A stretch of DNA of 64,000 nucleotides from Chryseobacterium indicum (GCF_021504595.1 NZ_JACSGT010000002.1:310001-374000), one strand, 5' to 3'; shown: positions 35,044 to 44,527, counted from the stretch's first letter. The notes: generated by a model from the sequence alone, not told the origin. Numbers and translations: made by a program.

Positions 35044-35733
35044 ATGTTTGAACTTATATTATCTGCCATCGTTTTAGGATTCATGCTGAGTCTGGTTTTT
35101 ATAGGACCTATTTTTTTCCTTTTAATTGAAACCAGCTTTTCGAGAGGTCCGAAACATGCTTTAGCACTGGATTTAGGCGTTATTTCTGCAGATCTTCTGT
35201 GCATTTTGGCAGCGTATTATGCGAGTGCAGATATTGTAACGCTCATTGATAAACATCCCGGATTTTACAGGATTACCGCCATTCTGATCTTTGTGTACGG
35301 AATTGTGATGATGGTTACCAAAACCAAGATGCATATTCCCGGAGAAGAAAAATTCATCAATCAGAACTATTTTAAAACATTCGTTAACGGTTTTTTCTTT
35401 AATCTTCTGAATGTCGGAGTTATCCTTTTCTGGCTTGTCACCGTTATTTCGGTCAGAAATCAGTATCCGGATACCAGTAATTTCATTTTATACATCGGAA
35501 TCGTCATCGGAACGTATCTCTTTATCGATCTGGTAAAAATATTCCTTGCAAAGCAGTTTCATGACAGACTTACCCAAAAATTAGCCAACAGAATCAGAAG
35601 AATTGTTGGCGGAATTCTCATCATATTCAGTTTCTTTATCTTCTTGCAGAGCTTTAAAAAATTCAATCAGTTTGATAAAAGACTGGAAGAAGCAGAGAAA
35701 ACCGAAGTAAAATACAAAAAGACAAATGAATAA
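35044..35733 (+). CDS. LysE-family transporter
   Basis: The 229-residue membrane protein has six hydrophobic segments and the LysE/RhtB start: FMLSLVFIGPIFFLLIETSFSRGPKHALALDLGVISADLL. In this family the GPxxxxxxxxxxxxG and G-x2-D positions near the first loop are conserved. Members export amino acids or related solutes; the substrate here is unknown. It overlaps the LD-carboxypeptidase gene by 8 bp and is likely in the same transcript, which might link it to peptidoglycan amino-acid recycling. Confidence 0.88.
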   Translation: MFELILSAIVLGFMLSLVFIGPIFFLLIETSFSRGPKHALALDLGVISADLLCILAAYYASADIVTLIDKHPGFYRITAILIFVYGIVMMVTKTKMHIPGEEKFINQNYFKTFVNGFFFNLLNVGVILFWLVTVISVRNQYPDTSNFILYIGIVIGTYLFIDLVKIFLAKQFHDRLTQKLANRIRRIVGGILIIFSFFIFLQSFKKFNQFDKRLEEAEKTEVKYKKTNE

Positions 35734-36655
35734 AATTATCTTTCCCAAATCTCTGAAAAAAGGCGATAAAATAGCCATTATTTCTCCTGCGGGATCCGTA
35801 GAATCTTCCCAGCTTGAAAAGGGAATCGAAATGATTAAAAGTAAAGGTTTCGAACCCATTTTGGGAGAACATCTTTACACGAAATATGCAAACGGATACA
35901 ATTACGCAGGAACGGAGCAGGAAAGATTAAAAGACATGAACTGGGCGCTCAATGACAGCGAAATTTCCGCAGTCTGGGCTTCAAGAGGCGGTTACGGTTG
36001 TCAGCATCTCATTCAGCACCTTAATCTTAAAAACTTTGCCAGAAACCCGAAATGGTATATTGGGTATTCAGACAATACGGTGATCCAAAGTTATCTGCTG
36101 AAAAGAGGTTTTGCATCGATTCATGGACAGACTGTAAAAACATCGAGCTTTGGTGTTACCGAAGAAAGCTACGATCTTATTTTTAATGTCTTAAAAGGAA
36201 AATCTCTTACATATACCCTCTCCTCTCATCAGTTCAACAAAAAAGGAAACGTTGAAGGACAGTTGGTCGGTGGAAATTTAGCCTTGATTTATGCGCTTTT
36301 AGGAACGAAATATTCCTTTGATTTTAAAGATAAAATTCTTTTCATTGAAGATATCGGCGAAAATTTTTATGCTCTCGACAGAATGATCATGAGTCTTGAA
36401 TTAGCCGGAGTTTTTAATAAAATTTCAGGTTTGATTATCGGCGGAATGACCAATATGGGCGATGAAAAAGAAAATAAACAATACGAAGAAAGCTTTGATG
36501 AATTTGCCTACAAGTTAATTGCCGACAGAATTTCAAAGTACAATTTCCCAACAGTTTTCGGTTTCCCGAATGGACACATCAAAGACAACAGACCCTTGAT
36601 TATTGGTGGAAATGTGAGATTGGAGGTAAAGAATAAGGCTAAGATTGAGTTTTAA
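35726..36655 (+). CDS. LD-carboxypeptidase (S66 family)
   Basis: The 309-residue protein matches muramoyltetrapeptide carboxypeptidase LdcA: IAIISPAGSVESSQLEKGIEMI at the N-terminus, AVWASRGGYGCQHLI, YIGYSDNTVIQSYLLKRG with the nucleophilic Ser, GQLVGGNLALI, LFIEDIGENFYALDRMI with the catalytic Glu, and FGFPNGHIKDNRPLIIGG with the His. It removes the terminal D-Ala from recycled murein tetrapeptides in the cytoplasm. It overlaps the LysE gene and is followed 1 bp later by a small membrane protein gene. Confidence 0.94.
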   Translation: MNKIIFPKSLKKGDKIAIISPAGSVESSQLEKGIEMIKSKGFEPILGEHLYTKYANGYNYAGTEQERLKDMNWALNDSEISAVWASRGGYGCQHLIQHLNLKNFARNPKWYIGYSDNTVIQSYLLKRGFASIHGQTVKTSSFGVTEESYDLIFNVLKGKSLTYTLSSHQFNKKGNVEGQLVGGNLALIYALLGTKYSFDFKDKILFIEDIGENFYALDRMIMSLELAGVFNKISGLIIGGMTNMGDEKENKQYEESFDEFAYKLIADRISKYNFPTVFGFPNGHIKDNRPLIIGGNVRLEVKNKAKIEF

Positions 36656-36656
36656 G

Positions 36657-36863
36657 ATGAATCTATTATTTCTCCGAACTTTAGGAATGTATATTGTCTT
36701 CTTTAAATGTTTGATGAAAGGAGAAAAATTAAGTTTAAGAGAAATCTGGAATAAGAAGGAAGAATATCATCTGACTTTGTATGGAATAATTTTTTGGATA
36801 ATTATACTGATTGTAAGTTTTTCAACAGTGATTTTTTGTATAAAAAATAATCTATCGATATAA
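36657..36863 (+). CDS. Small membrane protein
   Basis: The 68-residue protein has a mildly hydrophobic N-terminus and one strong membrane helix (YGIIFWIIILIVSFSTVIFCI, about residues 43-63). The start chosen is the ATG one base after the LD-carboxypeptidase stop; a TTG four codons upstream would overlap that gene. Its stop shares bases with the start of the YraN gene. The tight fit between two known genes supports it being real. The function is unknown. Confidence 0.7.
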   Translation: MNLLFLRTLGMYIVFFKCLMKGEKLSLREIWNKKEEYHLTLYGIIFWIIILIVSFSTVIFCIKNNLSI

Positions 36864-37234
36864 TGGCAGATCACAACGATTTTGGTAAAAAAGCAGAAGA
36901 ATTGGCCGCTGAATATTTACAGAAAAACGGCTACAAAATTTTGGTAAGAAATTTTCGATATCAAAAAGCAGAACTGGATTTGGTTGCCGAAAAAGATAGT
37001 TTAATTGTAGTCGTTGAAGTAAAGGCACGTTCTACCGATGTGTTTAATCTTCCACAGGAAGCCGTAAACAAACGAAAGATTAAGTTGATTGTTTCTGCTG
37101 CCAATTATTTCATGGAAGAATACAATAAAAATCAGGAAGTACGATTTGATATCATTTCTGTTCTTCCCGACGAAAATAAAAATCTTATGATCGAACATAT
37201 CACCGATGCTTTTGAAGCATTTGACGCCAACTGA
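36863..37234 (+). CDS. YraN/UPF0102 family nuclease-like protein
   Basis: The 123-residue protein has the UPF0102 pattern: GKKAEELAAEYLQKNGYKILVRNFRYQKAELDLVAEKDSLIVVVEVKARST. This is a restriction-endonuclease-like fold with the ELDLV...VEVKAR core that resembles Holliday-junction resolvases. The cellular role of the family is not settled. It overlaps the preceding small gene by one base and is 2 bp before the next membrane protein gene. Confidence 0.93.
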   Translation: MADHNDFGKKAEELAAEYLQKNGYKILVRNFRYQKAELDLVAEKDSLIVVVEVKARSTDVFNLPQEAVNKRKIKLIVSAANYFMEEYNKNQEVRFDIISVLPDENKNLMIEHITDAFEAFDAN

Positions 37235-37236
37235 TT

Positions 37237-38067
37237 ATGCAGAATATACATTGGGAAACAATATACAGCACTGTAGGATACGTTTTAAAGAATTATCCTT
37301 TAAAAATTGTTCTTTTCTGCTTCCTTTTCCTTGTTTTAGGTTTACTGATAAGTTCCTTTTTGGTCATCATCCTAAAAAAATACAAAGCTTTATCGCGCAG
37401 CCAGAAATACTACAACTGGTTTGTTAAACTTTATATTCCTGCTATTTTTATTGTCAACATCGTTTTTTCTTTAAAAATTGGATTATTTTGCGGAGTGTAT
37501 TCCGCATTAAAGAAAGACAGTTATTCCATTTCCGAGCAGGTGTATAATTCCAGTACATACTATATCTTTAAAGATAACAGGTCTAAAAAAGTTTTTATTG
37601 AAGATCTAAGAAAAGCGGTTAAAGATCTCAGTCAGAAAAATAACAATGCAAAGATTAAAGTCATTGATATCGCGAAAGCATACCACGTTAAAAATGATAT
37701 GATAGACCTTCCAAAAAACTGGATGGCTTCCATGTTTGTGAATCGTTATGGAGATAAAATCTATTCATTCATTATATATGGAATTTTGGATTCCGTTCCT
37801 AATGGTGGCATTACGAATGAGCTTTCTTATGGAGAGTTTAATACGATATCAGAAAAACTTGTGGTATTAAACCCAGAAAATATTGAAAAATCCATTGTTC
37901 AGAAAATTCAGAATCTGTTCTTAATGATTTTAAAATCGCAGTTTACGACCATTTTAAAAGGAATTTTTTTGATCTGGGTGCTTTTAATGTGTGTTCCGTG
38001 GTTTGAATTTTGGATCTATACACTTCTGATGAAAAGATTAAAAGATCATAATACAATTCAAAAATAA
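37237..38067 (+). CDS. Membrane protein of unknown function
   Basis: The 276-residue protein has two N-terminal membrane segments (about residues 25-46 and 62-85), a soluble middle (about 90-225) and a C-terminal membrane segment (about 238-262, IFLIWVLLMCVPWFEFW). The middle region faces one side of the membrane and contains IKVIDIAKAYHVKNDMIDLPKNWM. I do not recognise a family. It lies 2 bp after the YraN gene and 9 bp before an SDR gene, so it is in the same gene run. Confidence 0.8.
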   Translation: MQNIHWETIYSTVGYVLKNYPLKIVLFCFLFLVLGLLISSFLVIILKKYKALSRSQKYYNWFVKLYIPAIFIVNIVFSLKIGLFCGVYSALKKDSYSISEQVYNSSTYYIFKDNRSKKVFIEDLRKAVKDLSQKNNNAKIKVIDIAKAYHVKNDMIDLPKNWMASMFVNRYGDKIYSFIIYGILDSVPNGGITNELSYGEFNTISEKLVVLNPENIEKSIVQKIQNLFLMILKSQFTTILKGIFLIWVLLMCVPWFEFWIYTLLMKRLKDHNTIQK

Positions 38068-38076
38068 AAAGTAAAA

Positions 38077-38829
38077 ATGAAAACAATATTAATCACCGGA
38101 GCAACATCCGGAATCGGAAAATCTACCGCCGAACTTCTGGCAAAACAGGGAAACAGAATAATTATCTGCGGAAGAAGGTCTGAAGTTCTGGAAAATGTAA
38201 AAAACGAACTTTCACAATATACCGAAATATTTAGTTTAAAATTTGATGTCAGAAATCTTGAAGAAGTGGAAACAGCAATCCGTTCTCTTCCTTCGGAATG
38301 GAAAAATATCGATGTTTTAGTTAACAATGCCGGAAATGCTCATGGATTAGATCCTTTGTCTGCCGGAAAAACAGATGATTGGGATTCTATGATCGACGGA
38401 AACGTGAAAGGACTTCTGTATGTTTCTAAAATGATTATTCCCGGAATGAAAGAACGAAATTCAGGACATATCGTCAACATCAGTTCCGTTGCAGCGAGGC
38501 AGACGTACGCAAACGGTGTTGTCTATTGTGCTACAAAAAAAGCAGTGGACGTCATTTCCGAAGGAATGCGTATCGAACTTACGGAATTTGGAATTAAAGT
38601 AACAAATATTCAGCCGGGAGCGGTAGAAACAGATTTTTCTATGGTAAGATTTAAAGGAGACAGTGAAAGAGCTGCAACAGTTTACGCCGGTTATGAGCCT
38701 CTGAAAGCCGAAGATATTGCAGATTCCATCGCATACTGCGTCAATGCTCCGAAACACGTCTGTATTTCGGATATGACGATCTACCCTTCTGCTCAGGCAG
38801 AACCAAGAACCATCCACAGAAAGCTTTAA
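38077..38829 (+). CDS. SDR oxidoreductase (YdfG-like)
   Basis: The 250-residue short-chain dehydrogenase has TGATSGIGKSTA for NADP binding, IDVLVNNAGNAHGLDP, the catalytic Ser in VNISSVAAR, YCATKKAV with Tyr and Lys, and NIQPGAVETDFSMVRFKGD. The motif AGNAxGLDP and the end (DMTIYPSAQAEPRTIHRK) are typical of YdfG-like NADP-dependent 3-hydroxy acid or serine/threonine dehydrogenases. Substrate preference is inferred. A secreted NTF2-like gene follows 15 bp later. Confidence 0.92.
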   Translation: MKTILITGATSGIGKSTAELLAKQGNRIIICGRRSEVLENVKNELSQYTEIFSLKFDVRNLEEVETAIRSLPSEWKNIDVLVNNAGNAHGLDPLSAGKTDDWDSMIDGNVKGLLYVSKMIIPGMKERNSGHIVNISSVAARQTYANGVVYCATKKAVDVISEGMRIELTEFGIKVTNIQPGAVETDFSMVRFKGDSERAATVYAGYEPLKAEDIADSIAYCVNAPKHVCISDMTIYPSAQAEPRTIHRKL

Positions 38830-38844
38830 TCTAAGTTTTGAACG

Positions 38845-39276
38845 ATGAAACTTTTACCTTTATTACTGTGCTTCTTTTGTATTTTCGGATATTCCCAGAA
38901 ATATTCCAAAGACGAAAAACAACTGCTTTCTCAGACTAGAAAACTTGATTCTCTGATACAGAATAACGATTCCAAAGTTTTAGATTTGTTCGAAGATGAT
39001 GTTTCTTTCGGGCATTCCAATGGATGGATTCAGAACTATTCGGATTTTAAAAGAGATTTCAGCTCGAAAAAAGTCATTTATGATAAGATTGAACAGATTG
39101 AAATTTCTGAGCTTAAAAAAGATAAAAATATCTGCTCACTCAGAAGAAAAATAAAAGTTTCAGGAACCTACAAAAGCCAGAATTTCGAAATGATTCTTGC
39201 ATTGCTGGAAATCTGGAAAAAAGAGAAATCGGTATGGAAACTCTGGAGCAGGCAAAGTGTGGAAATAAAGCCATAA
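38845..39276 (+). CDS. Secreted NTF2-like protein
   Basis: The 143-residue protein has a signal peptide (ends FGYSQ). The mature part fits the DUF4440/SnoaL-like fold: an N-terminal helix (EKQLLSQTRKLDSLIQNNDSKVLDLFEDDVSFGHSNGW), followed by curved beta strands ending in KSVWKLWSRQSVEI. Such proteins bind small ligands or act as isomerase-like enzymes; the catalytic residues are not evident. Function unknown. It is the last plus-strand gene before tsaB, which has its own short upstream gap. Confidence 0.82.
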   Translation: MKLLPLLLCFFCIFGYSQKYSKDEKQLLSQTRKLDSLIQNNDSKVLDLFEDDVSFGHSNGWIQNYSDFKRDFSSKKVIYDKIEQIEISELKKDKNICSLRRKIKVSGTYKSQNFEMILALLEIWKKEKSVWKLWSRQSVEIKP

Positions 39277-39329
39277 ATTTGCACAGAAACAATCAATTTG
39301 CATTTTGTTGTTGATTTTAAATTTAAAAA

Positions 39330-40013
39330 ATGAAAATTCTATATCTCGAAACCTCGTCAAAAAACTGTTCTGTTGCCATTTCCGATAATGAAAAACTGTT
39401 GTGTGTAACGGAAGAAGTTTCTGAAAACTACAAACAGTCTGAAAGTCTGCATACTTTTGTAGAATGGGCTCTGGAAGGAGCCGGAATTTCCATGAAGGAG
39501 ATTGAAGCGGTTTGTCTTGGGAAAGGACCCGGTTCTTATACAGGATTGAGAATTGGTGCGGCTTCTGCAAAAGGCTTTTGCTACGGGCTTAAGATTCCTC
39601 TGATTGCGGTAAATTCTATGGAAAGCATGATAGAGCCTTTTTTAGACCAAAACTATGATCTGATAATACCTTTAGTCGATGCAAGACGAATGGAGGTTTA
39701 TACGGCCGTTTATGACGGGAAAACAGGCAAAGAAATTTCTGCAACAGAGGCTAAAATTTTAGACGAGACTTCTTTTGAAGAATTTAAAGATAAAAAAATA
39801 CTGTTTGCAGGAGACGGAGCCAAGAAAGCAAAAGAGATTTTACAGCTTCCAAATGCCGTATTTGATGAAACCGTTTATCCTTCTGCAAAATATCTTATTA
39901 AAAAAGCACTTGAAAAAATAGATCAGAAAGAGTTTGAAGATATTGCCTATTTTGAGCCTTTCTATCTCAAAGATTTTCATGGAGTAAAGAAAAAAAATAA
40001 AAGCGAAGAGTAG
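39330..40013 (+). CDS. tsaB: tRNA threonylcarbamoyladenosine protein TsaB
   Basis: The 227-residue protein has the ASKHA-fold start ILYLETSSKNCSVAISDNEKLL and the GPGSYTGLRIGAASAKGFCYGLKIPLIAVNSMESM signature of TsaB. It lacks the zinc/iron HxxxH of the catalytic partner TsaD. With TsaD and TsaE it forms the complex that places threonylcarbamoyl on A37 of ANN-decoding tRNAs. Its stop codon lies in the loop of a bidirectional terminator shared with sprE. Confidence 0.96.
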   Translation: MKILYLETSSKNCSVAISDNEKLLCVTEEVSENYKQSESLHTFVEWALEGAGISMKEIEAVCLGKGPGSYTGLRIGAASAKGFCYGLKIPLIAVNSMESMIEPFLDQNYDLIIPLVDARRMEVYTAVYDGKTGKEISATEAKILDETSFEEFKDKKILFAGDGAKKAKEILQLPNAVFDETVYPSAKYLIKKALEKIDQKEFEDIAYFEPFYLKDFHGVKKKNKSEE

Positions 40014-40025
40014 TTCTTCGCTTTT
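39999..40025. terminator. Bidirectional terminator between tsaB and sprE
   Basis: AAAAGCGAAGA and TCTTCGCTTTT form a perfect 11-bp stem with a 5-base loop that includes most of the tsaB stop codon. T-runs follow on both strands. Confidence 0.85.
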
Positions 40026-40029
40026 ATTT

Positions 40030-42615
40030 TTACTGTGGTTTTGCAGGTACTGTATTAGCGGGCATATTATTCGGTTTTTTTGGAGGACCGTTTCCATTAT
40101 TGTTCATTGGCTGGCTTTGGGAATTATTTCCCTGCATTTTCTGAGTTTTGCCAATCTCATTATTTTGCTGCATCGGCTGCTGCGGAATATTGCTTCCAGA
40201 ATTCCCCGGATTTTGAGGGATCGAATTTCCTCTGTTGTCGGTAGCCTGAAAGCTCAGATCACTTTTCAGATAATTAAGCATTTCTTTGGCTTTCTCGCCT
40301 TCCGGAGTTTTACCGTAATTCAGGGCAATCTGTTCCAGTTGGAGAATCATTACCTCTTTCCCACTCGATTTTCCTGAGTTAAATGCATTCAGCAGATATA
40401 ATTTCGGAACTAAAGCATCTTTCGGATTTTGCTGTATCGTACGGTCAATAAGATCTTTACTTTCCCCGAACTTTTCAGATTCATATAAAGCAAAAGCCTG
40501 TTTGTACTGGTTTTCTACATCTGCAGAAGATTTTACGAAAGAATTGCTCTTAGGATTTCTTGCAAATTCAGCGTATGATGTATAAGGATAATCCTTTAAA
40601 AGAATTTGTTTTGCTCTTTCCGAAGCTTGTGGATTTTTCTCATAATTCATGGCAAAAATCTCGTATAAAGCCTGCAACATTACTTTTTCTTCAGGTTTTA
40701 CATCCACCAGATCGTACAAGGTTTTTGTAGCTAAAGGGGTATTGGTAAAATAATTCTGATACATGATTCCCAAACCTAGAGAAGCGGTATCTCTGTCCTT
40801 TTTCAGCTGATCCAGTTTTGCAACATCCGTCGGAATCTGCTCTATGTAAAAAGCCGGTTCAAAACGTCTCGGATTTGGCGCTGCAGTAGTTCCCAGAGCA
40901 TCATTCTTTAAATCTTCAATGGTTGCCATTTTCTTGGAAAAACGCCAGTTATCTACCAAAGCTCTGTCGCCCCAGGTCTGTTTAAAGGTCTGTGTTCCTT
41001 TAGAAACGGTTCCTGTATTACTGAAATAAAATCCTTTGGTTGCCACTCCGAAATCTTCAAAAGAATTTGAGCTATTGGCAAATATGGAAGTTGCATTATA
41101 GTCTCCAGTATCAAAACCTTTGCTTCTTTCTGCACGTTTTCTTTCCAGTTCTTCTCTTTCTTCTTTTGCCTTGATTTTAGCAATGTATTTATTGAAAAAA
41201 TCTGTTTTCTGATCGGTAGACATTTTTGCCAGATTAAGAATACTGTCATTCTTTTTGATCAGATAATAGTTTTTTGAAATCTTTTTGATGTAGGTTGACT
41301 GATCCGTAAGAAGAACCTTGGAAGGTTCATACGTCATTACCGCCAAAGCAGAATCATAATACGCTCCGGCTCCGATGTAGTCATTTTTATCCAGATATCC
41401 CTTCCCGATTTCATAGTATGTAAGACCTCGGATCTGCCCGTCGGAAACTTTTTCTTTCAGAGATTTTCTGAAAAATTCCTGAGCTTCCTCTTTTTTTCCG
41501 GCTTTATTAGCCATGAGTCCCAAAGCATAATAAAATTCGTTCTTTCGCGATCCGTAAGTTCCTTTTTTACTGATGTCTTCAAGGTATTTTCTTGCTCCGC
41601 TGTAATCTCCGTTTCCGTTGAAGGTTTTGGCAATTTCGATCTGCGATTTTACCTCAAATTCAAAATCATTGGCGTATTTATAAGCAGCCATAAAGCTTTC
41701 TCTGGCTTTCTCATTCTGATTAAGACCTTCCAGAACCTGACCTCTCAGATAAGCAATTCTGCTCTTCAGTTTTCTGTTGCTGTTCAGTTCAAAAGCATTA
41801 TCCAGCTCTTTTACTGCTTCTTCTTTTTTTCCGGCATCCAAAAGAGATTCAGCGTAATAAATACTTAATAATTTTTCGTATTGCTTGGAAATTTTATCCC
41901 CTTTTAATTTGGCAAAAGTCTCATGAGCTTTATGGTAATTTTTGATCTGATCATAGGCTAAACCCTGATAAATTCTGGCTAAAGGAAGCCTTTTATCATC
42001 CTTCATGTGCGTAAAAACATAATTAAGCGCATCAAGTGCTTCAAGAGATTTTCCCCTGTAAATTCTCGCCTGTGCAAGGATCATATACGCATCAAAAATC
42101 TGTCTGTTCTGCTCTTCTCCATGTCGCAGCACGGAATATTTGTTGATTGCTTTTAAAGCTTTTGCTTCTGCAATTTCCAGAGTCGTTGCTCCTTTTTGTT
42201 CGGGCTGGCTCGGCTCTCCTGTAGCTGAACCCGGTCCACCCGACATCGGATTTCCGGGCATTCCTGAAGGTATTCCCGGAGTACGGCCGCCGCGAGAATC
42301 GCTGTTTTGCTGAGGACGGTTGATCTCTCCCATTTTCATAGAATTTTCCGCGAAAGCTGCAGATTGCCCCAGATCACTTCCCAAAGGCTGATCTTCATAG
42401 GTAAGAATGGGAATATAAGGCGCATAAAAATTATCTTTATGTCCTTTATCGCGGGTCTCAAACTCATTATTTAAAGCATCTTTTGCATTAAATAACGTGT
42501 TGTAATATGTGGTAAATCCTTTCATAAACTTAGACCGCTGCTCCGGCTTTTTCACCTTTGTGGCGCATGAAGCAACGATACAGAGTATCAAAAGGAATAA
42601 AATATTCTTTTTCAT
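40030..42615 (-). CDS. sprE: Gliding/type IX secretion lipoprotein SprE (PorW)
   Basis: The 861-residue protein is a lipoprotein (lipobox CIVASC) with many TPR units across about residues 150-480 and 690-790. The N-terminal phrase RSKFMKGFTTYYNTLFNAKDAL is the feature by which I recognise SprE/PorW, a component of the Bacteroidetes type IX secretion system required for gliding and protein export. A Pro/Gly/Ser-rich segment (about 100-140) and a Gln/Asn/Pro-rich tail are low complexity. It sits at the inner face of the outer membrane or in the periplasm. It is transcribed alone, downstream of the Maf-KdsC-DUF2520 genes. Confidence 0.92.
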   Translation of the reverse strand: MKKNILFLLILCIVASCATKVKKPEQRSKFMKGFTTYYNTLFNAKDALNNEFETRDKGHKDNFYAPYIPILTYEDQPLGSDLGQSAAFAENSMKMGEINRPQQNSDSRGGRTPGIPSGMPGNPMSGGPGSATGEPSQPEQKGATTLEIAEAKALKAINKYSVLRHGEEQNRQIFDAYMILAQARIYRGKSLEALDALNYVFTHMKDDKRLPLARIYQGLAYDQIKNYHKAHETFAKLKGDKISKQYEKLLSIYYAESLLDAGKKEEAVKELDNAFELNSNRKLKSRIAYLRGQVLEGLNQNEKARESFMAAYKYANDFEFEVKSQIEIAKTFNGNGDYSGARKYLEDISKKGTYGSRKNEFYYALGLMANKAGKKEEAQEFFRKSLKEKVSDGQIRGLTYYEIGKGYLDKNDYIGAGAYYDSALAVMTYEPSKVLLTDQSTYIKKISKNYYLIKKNDSILNLAKMSTDQKTDFFNKYIAKIKAKEEREELERKRAERSKGFDTGDYNATSIFANSSNSFEDFGVATKGFYFSNTGTVSKGTQTFKQTWGDRALVDNWRFSKKMATIEDLKNDALGTTAAPNPRRFEPAFYIEQIPTDVAKLDQLKKDRDTASLGLGIMYQNYFTNTPLATKTLYDLVDVKPEEKVMLQALYEIFAMNYEKNPQASERAKQILLKDYPYTSYAEFARNPKSNSFVKSSADVENQYKQAFALYESEKFGESKDLIDRTIQQNPKDALVPKLYLLNAFNSGKSSGKEVMILQLEQIALNYGKTPEGEKAKEMLNYLKSDLSFQATDNRGNSIPQNPGNSGSNIPQQPMQQNNEIGKTQKMQGNNSQSQPMNNNGNGPPKKPNNMPANTVPAKPQ

Positions 42616-42686
42616 TATTAAATATAACTCGCTAATCTACTTTTTATTATCAGTAGAATTGATGATTTTGTAAAAATAATAAAATT

Positions 42687-43256
42687 TTACGGGGAAACTT
42701 GTTCTATTTCTCTCAAAATTTTGTAAACCAAATGAGTAGGAAGTCCCATAATCGTATAGTAGCTTCCGGTTATCTTTTTGATTTTTGCCATTCCGAGCCA
42801 TTCCTGAATGCCGTAGCTTCCTGCTTTATCGAAAGGTTTATAATTTCGGATATAATAGTCTGTTTCATCATCTGTAATTTCATCAAATTCCACATCGGCA
42901 ACATCAGTCTTCGTGATGGTTTTATCTGAGGTTTTTATGGTAATTCCTGTGTAAACCTGATGTGTTTTTCCGGAAAGCAGTTTTAGCATTTGTCCTGCTT
43001 CTTCTTCATTCTGTGGTTTTCCCAAAAACTGATCATCAATGGCTACAACGGTATCTGCCGTAAGTAAGACTTCATCTTTTTCAAGACTTCGGAATGTATC
43101 TGCTTTCAGTTCAGATAAATAAGCCGCAGACTCCCCTACTTTAATGTGCTCAGGAACAATTTCTTCACAATCAATTTTCACGACTTCAAATTCAAATCCT
43201 AAACTTGCCAGAAGTTCTTTTCTTCTTGGAGATTGTGAGGCTAATAATAATTTCAT
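42687..43256 (-). CDS. Maf-family nucleoside triphosphate pyrophosphatase
   Basis: The 189-residue protein has the Maf start LLLASQSPRRKELLASLGFEFEVV, the acidic motif ADTVVAIDDQFLGKP, LSGKTHQVYTGI, and KPFDKAGSYGIQEW. It hydrolyses non-canonical or methylated nucleotides (dTTP/UTP type judged from the loop), preventing their incorporation. It follows kdsC by 10 bp on the minus strand. Confidence 0.94.
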   Translation of the reverse strand: MKLLLASQSPRRKELLASLGFEFEVVKIDCEEIVPEHIKVGESAAYLSELKADTFRSLEKDEVLLTADTVVAIDDQFLGKPQNEEEAGQMLKLLSGKTHQVYTGITIKTSDKTITKTDVADVEFDEITDDETDYYIRNYKPFDKAGSYGIQEWLGMAKIKKITGSYYTIMGLPTHLVYKILREIEQVSP

Positions 43257-43266
43257 TTACAGTAAA

Positions 43267-43788
43267 TTAAGTAGATTGTGTATCGTCGTCATCGTGCCAG
43301 TTTCCCTGAACTTTCATCACCTGTTCAATTACATCACGTACAGCACCGCTTCCTCCTTTGATGGGCGAAATATAATCGGAAATGGCTTTTATTTCGGGTA
43401 CTGCATTTTCCGGACAGGCAGAAATGGCAGAATTCTTCAGAATCTGAAGATCAGGAAGATCATCTCCCATTGTTAAAATTTCATCGTATTTAAGGTGATG
43501 TTTTTTTCTGAAATCTTCAAAATCTGCCATCTTGTTGTGAGATTTGGCATAATAATCTTCAATACCCAGATAGTTGATTCTGTGTTTTACCATTTCATCG
43601 TTCCCGCCGGTAATTACTCCGATCAGATAATTGTTTTTTAATGCCTTTACAACGGCATATCCGTCCAGAACATTCATTACCCGGCACATATTTCCGCCGG
43701 GCATAAGATATACACTTCCGTCGGTGAAAACACCATCTACATCGAATACAAACGCTTTGATATTTTTTAGTTTCTCCTTATAACTCAT
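43267..43788 (-). CDS. kdsC: KDO-8-phosphate phosphatase (KdsC-like HAD)
   Basis: The 173-residue protein carries the C0-type HAD motifs: FVFDVDGVFTDGSVYL (nucleophile and acid Asp), GVITGGNDEMVKHR, and TMGDDLPDLQILKNSAISACPENAVPEIK. This fits KdsC, which dephosphorylates KDO-8-phosphate for lipopolysaccharide core synthesis. The acidic tail (DDDDTQST) is unusual but short. It overlaps the DUF2520 gene by 11 bp. Confidence 0.93.
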   Translation of the reverse strand: MSYKEKLKNIKAFVFDVDGVFTDGSVYLMPGGNMCRVMNVLDGYAVVKALKNNYLIGVITGGNDEMVKHRINYLGIEDYYAKSHNKMADFEDFRKKHHLKYDEILTMGDDLPDLQILKNSAISACPENAVPEIKAISDYISPIKGGSGAVRDVIEQVMKVQGNWHDDDDTQST

Positions 43789-44527
43789 ACATTTTCTGAA
43801 TTGAGTGATTCATTGTTTTATAAATTTCCAGGCTTTCCCCATGCAGTAATTGTTCGTGAAGCTCCAGTATTCTTTTGTCATTTCTTACTGCGGGTCCTGT
43901 CTGGGCAGATCGCGGCTCAATTTCGTAAATTTTCTGTACAGTTTCATCAATCAGCGGTAAAAAATAATCAAAAGGAATTTCCTGCGAATCCGAAATTTCT
44001 TTAGCCCTTGTAAACAAATGATTTACAAAATTGCAGGCGAAAACAGCAGTAAGATGAATATACTTTCTTTTTTCATGGGTACTTTCCATGACGTTCTTTG
44101 AAATTTTGGACGCAATTTCAAAAAGTAACCTTTTATCCTGTTCGTTTTCTGTTTCAATGAAAAACGGAATTTTAGAATAATCCAGTTCTTTCAGTTTTGA
44201 GAAGGTCTGCAAAGGGTAAAAACTTGCTTTTCGGTAGTCGCCTTTCAGGCTTTCTTTAGGTAAAGATCCGGAAGTATGCACTACAAGACTGTCTTTTTTA
44301 GTAATTATTTTCGAAACTTCTTCAACAGAATTGTCACTTACACTAATGATGTATAAATCTGAATCGACTAAAATTTTAGTTGAATAGGGTATTTCTAATT
44401 CTTCTGAAATTTTTTTTAACTCCTCTTCATTCCTTCCGAAAATCTGAACCAGAGGAATGTTATTCTCAACAAATGCTTTTGCCAGATGATAGGCAACATT
44501 TCCTGAACCGATAATTACAATTTGCAT
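43778..44527 (-). CDS. Rossmann-fold DUF2520 protein
   Basis: The 249-residue protein has an N-terminal NAD(P)-binding domain (IVIIGSGNVAYHLAKAFVENN, then IISVSDNSVEEVSKII, VVHTSGSLPKESL) and the C-terminal helical DUF2520 domain (HLTAVFACNFVNHLFTRAKEI ... TGPAVRNDKRILELH). It resembles 6-phosphogluconate or pyrroline-carboxylate reductase-like enzymes, but the substrate is unknown. I use the ATG at 44527; a longer reading to 44563 precedes the first strand with unrelated residues. It heads a run with kdsC and maf. Confidence 0.9.
   Translation of the reverse strand: MQIVIIGSGNVAYHLAKAFVENNIPLVQIFGRNEEELKKISEELEIPYSTKILVDSDLYIISVSDNSVEEVSKIITKKDSLVVHTSGSLPKESLKGDYRKASFYPLQTFSKLKELDYSKIPFFIETENEQDKRLLFEIASKISKNVMESTHEKRKYIHLTAVFACNFVNHLFTRAKEISDSQEIPFDYFLPLIDETVQKIYEIEPRSAQTGPAVRNDKRILELHEQLLHGESLEIYKTMNHSIQKMYEL

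Noticed and set aside
38461..38817. 118-codon minus-strand open frame
   Set aside because: It is wholly inside the SDR gene. The translation is rich in Cys, Phe and Arg and has no family features.
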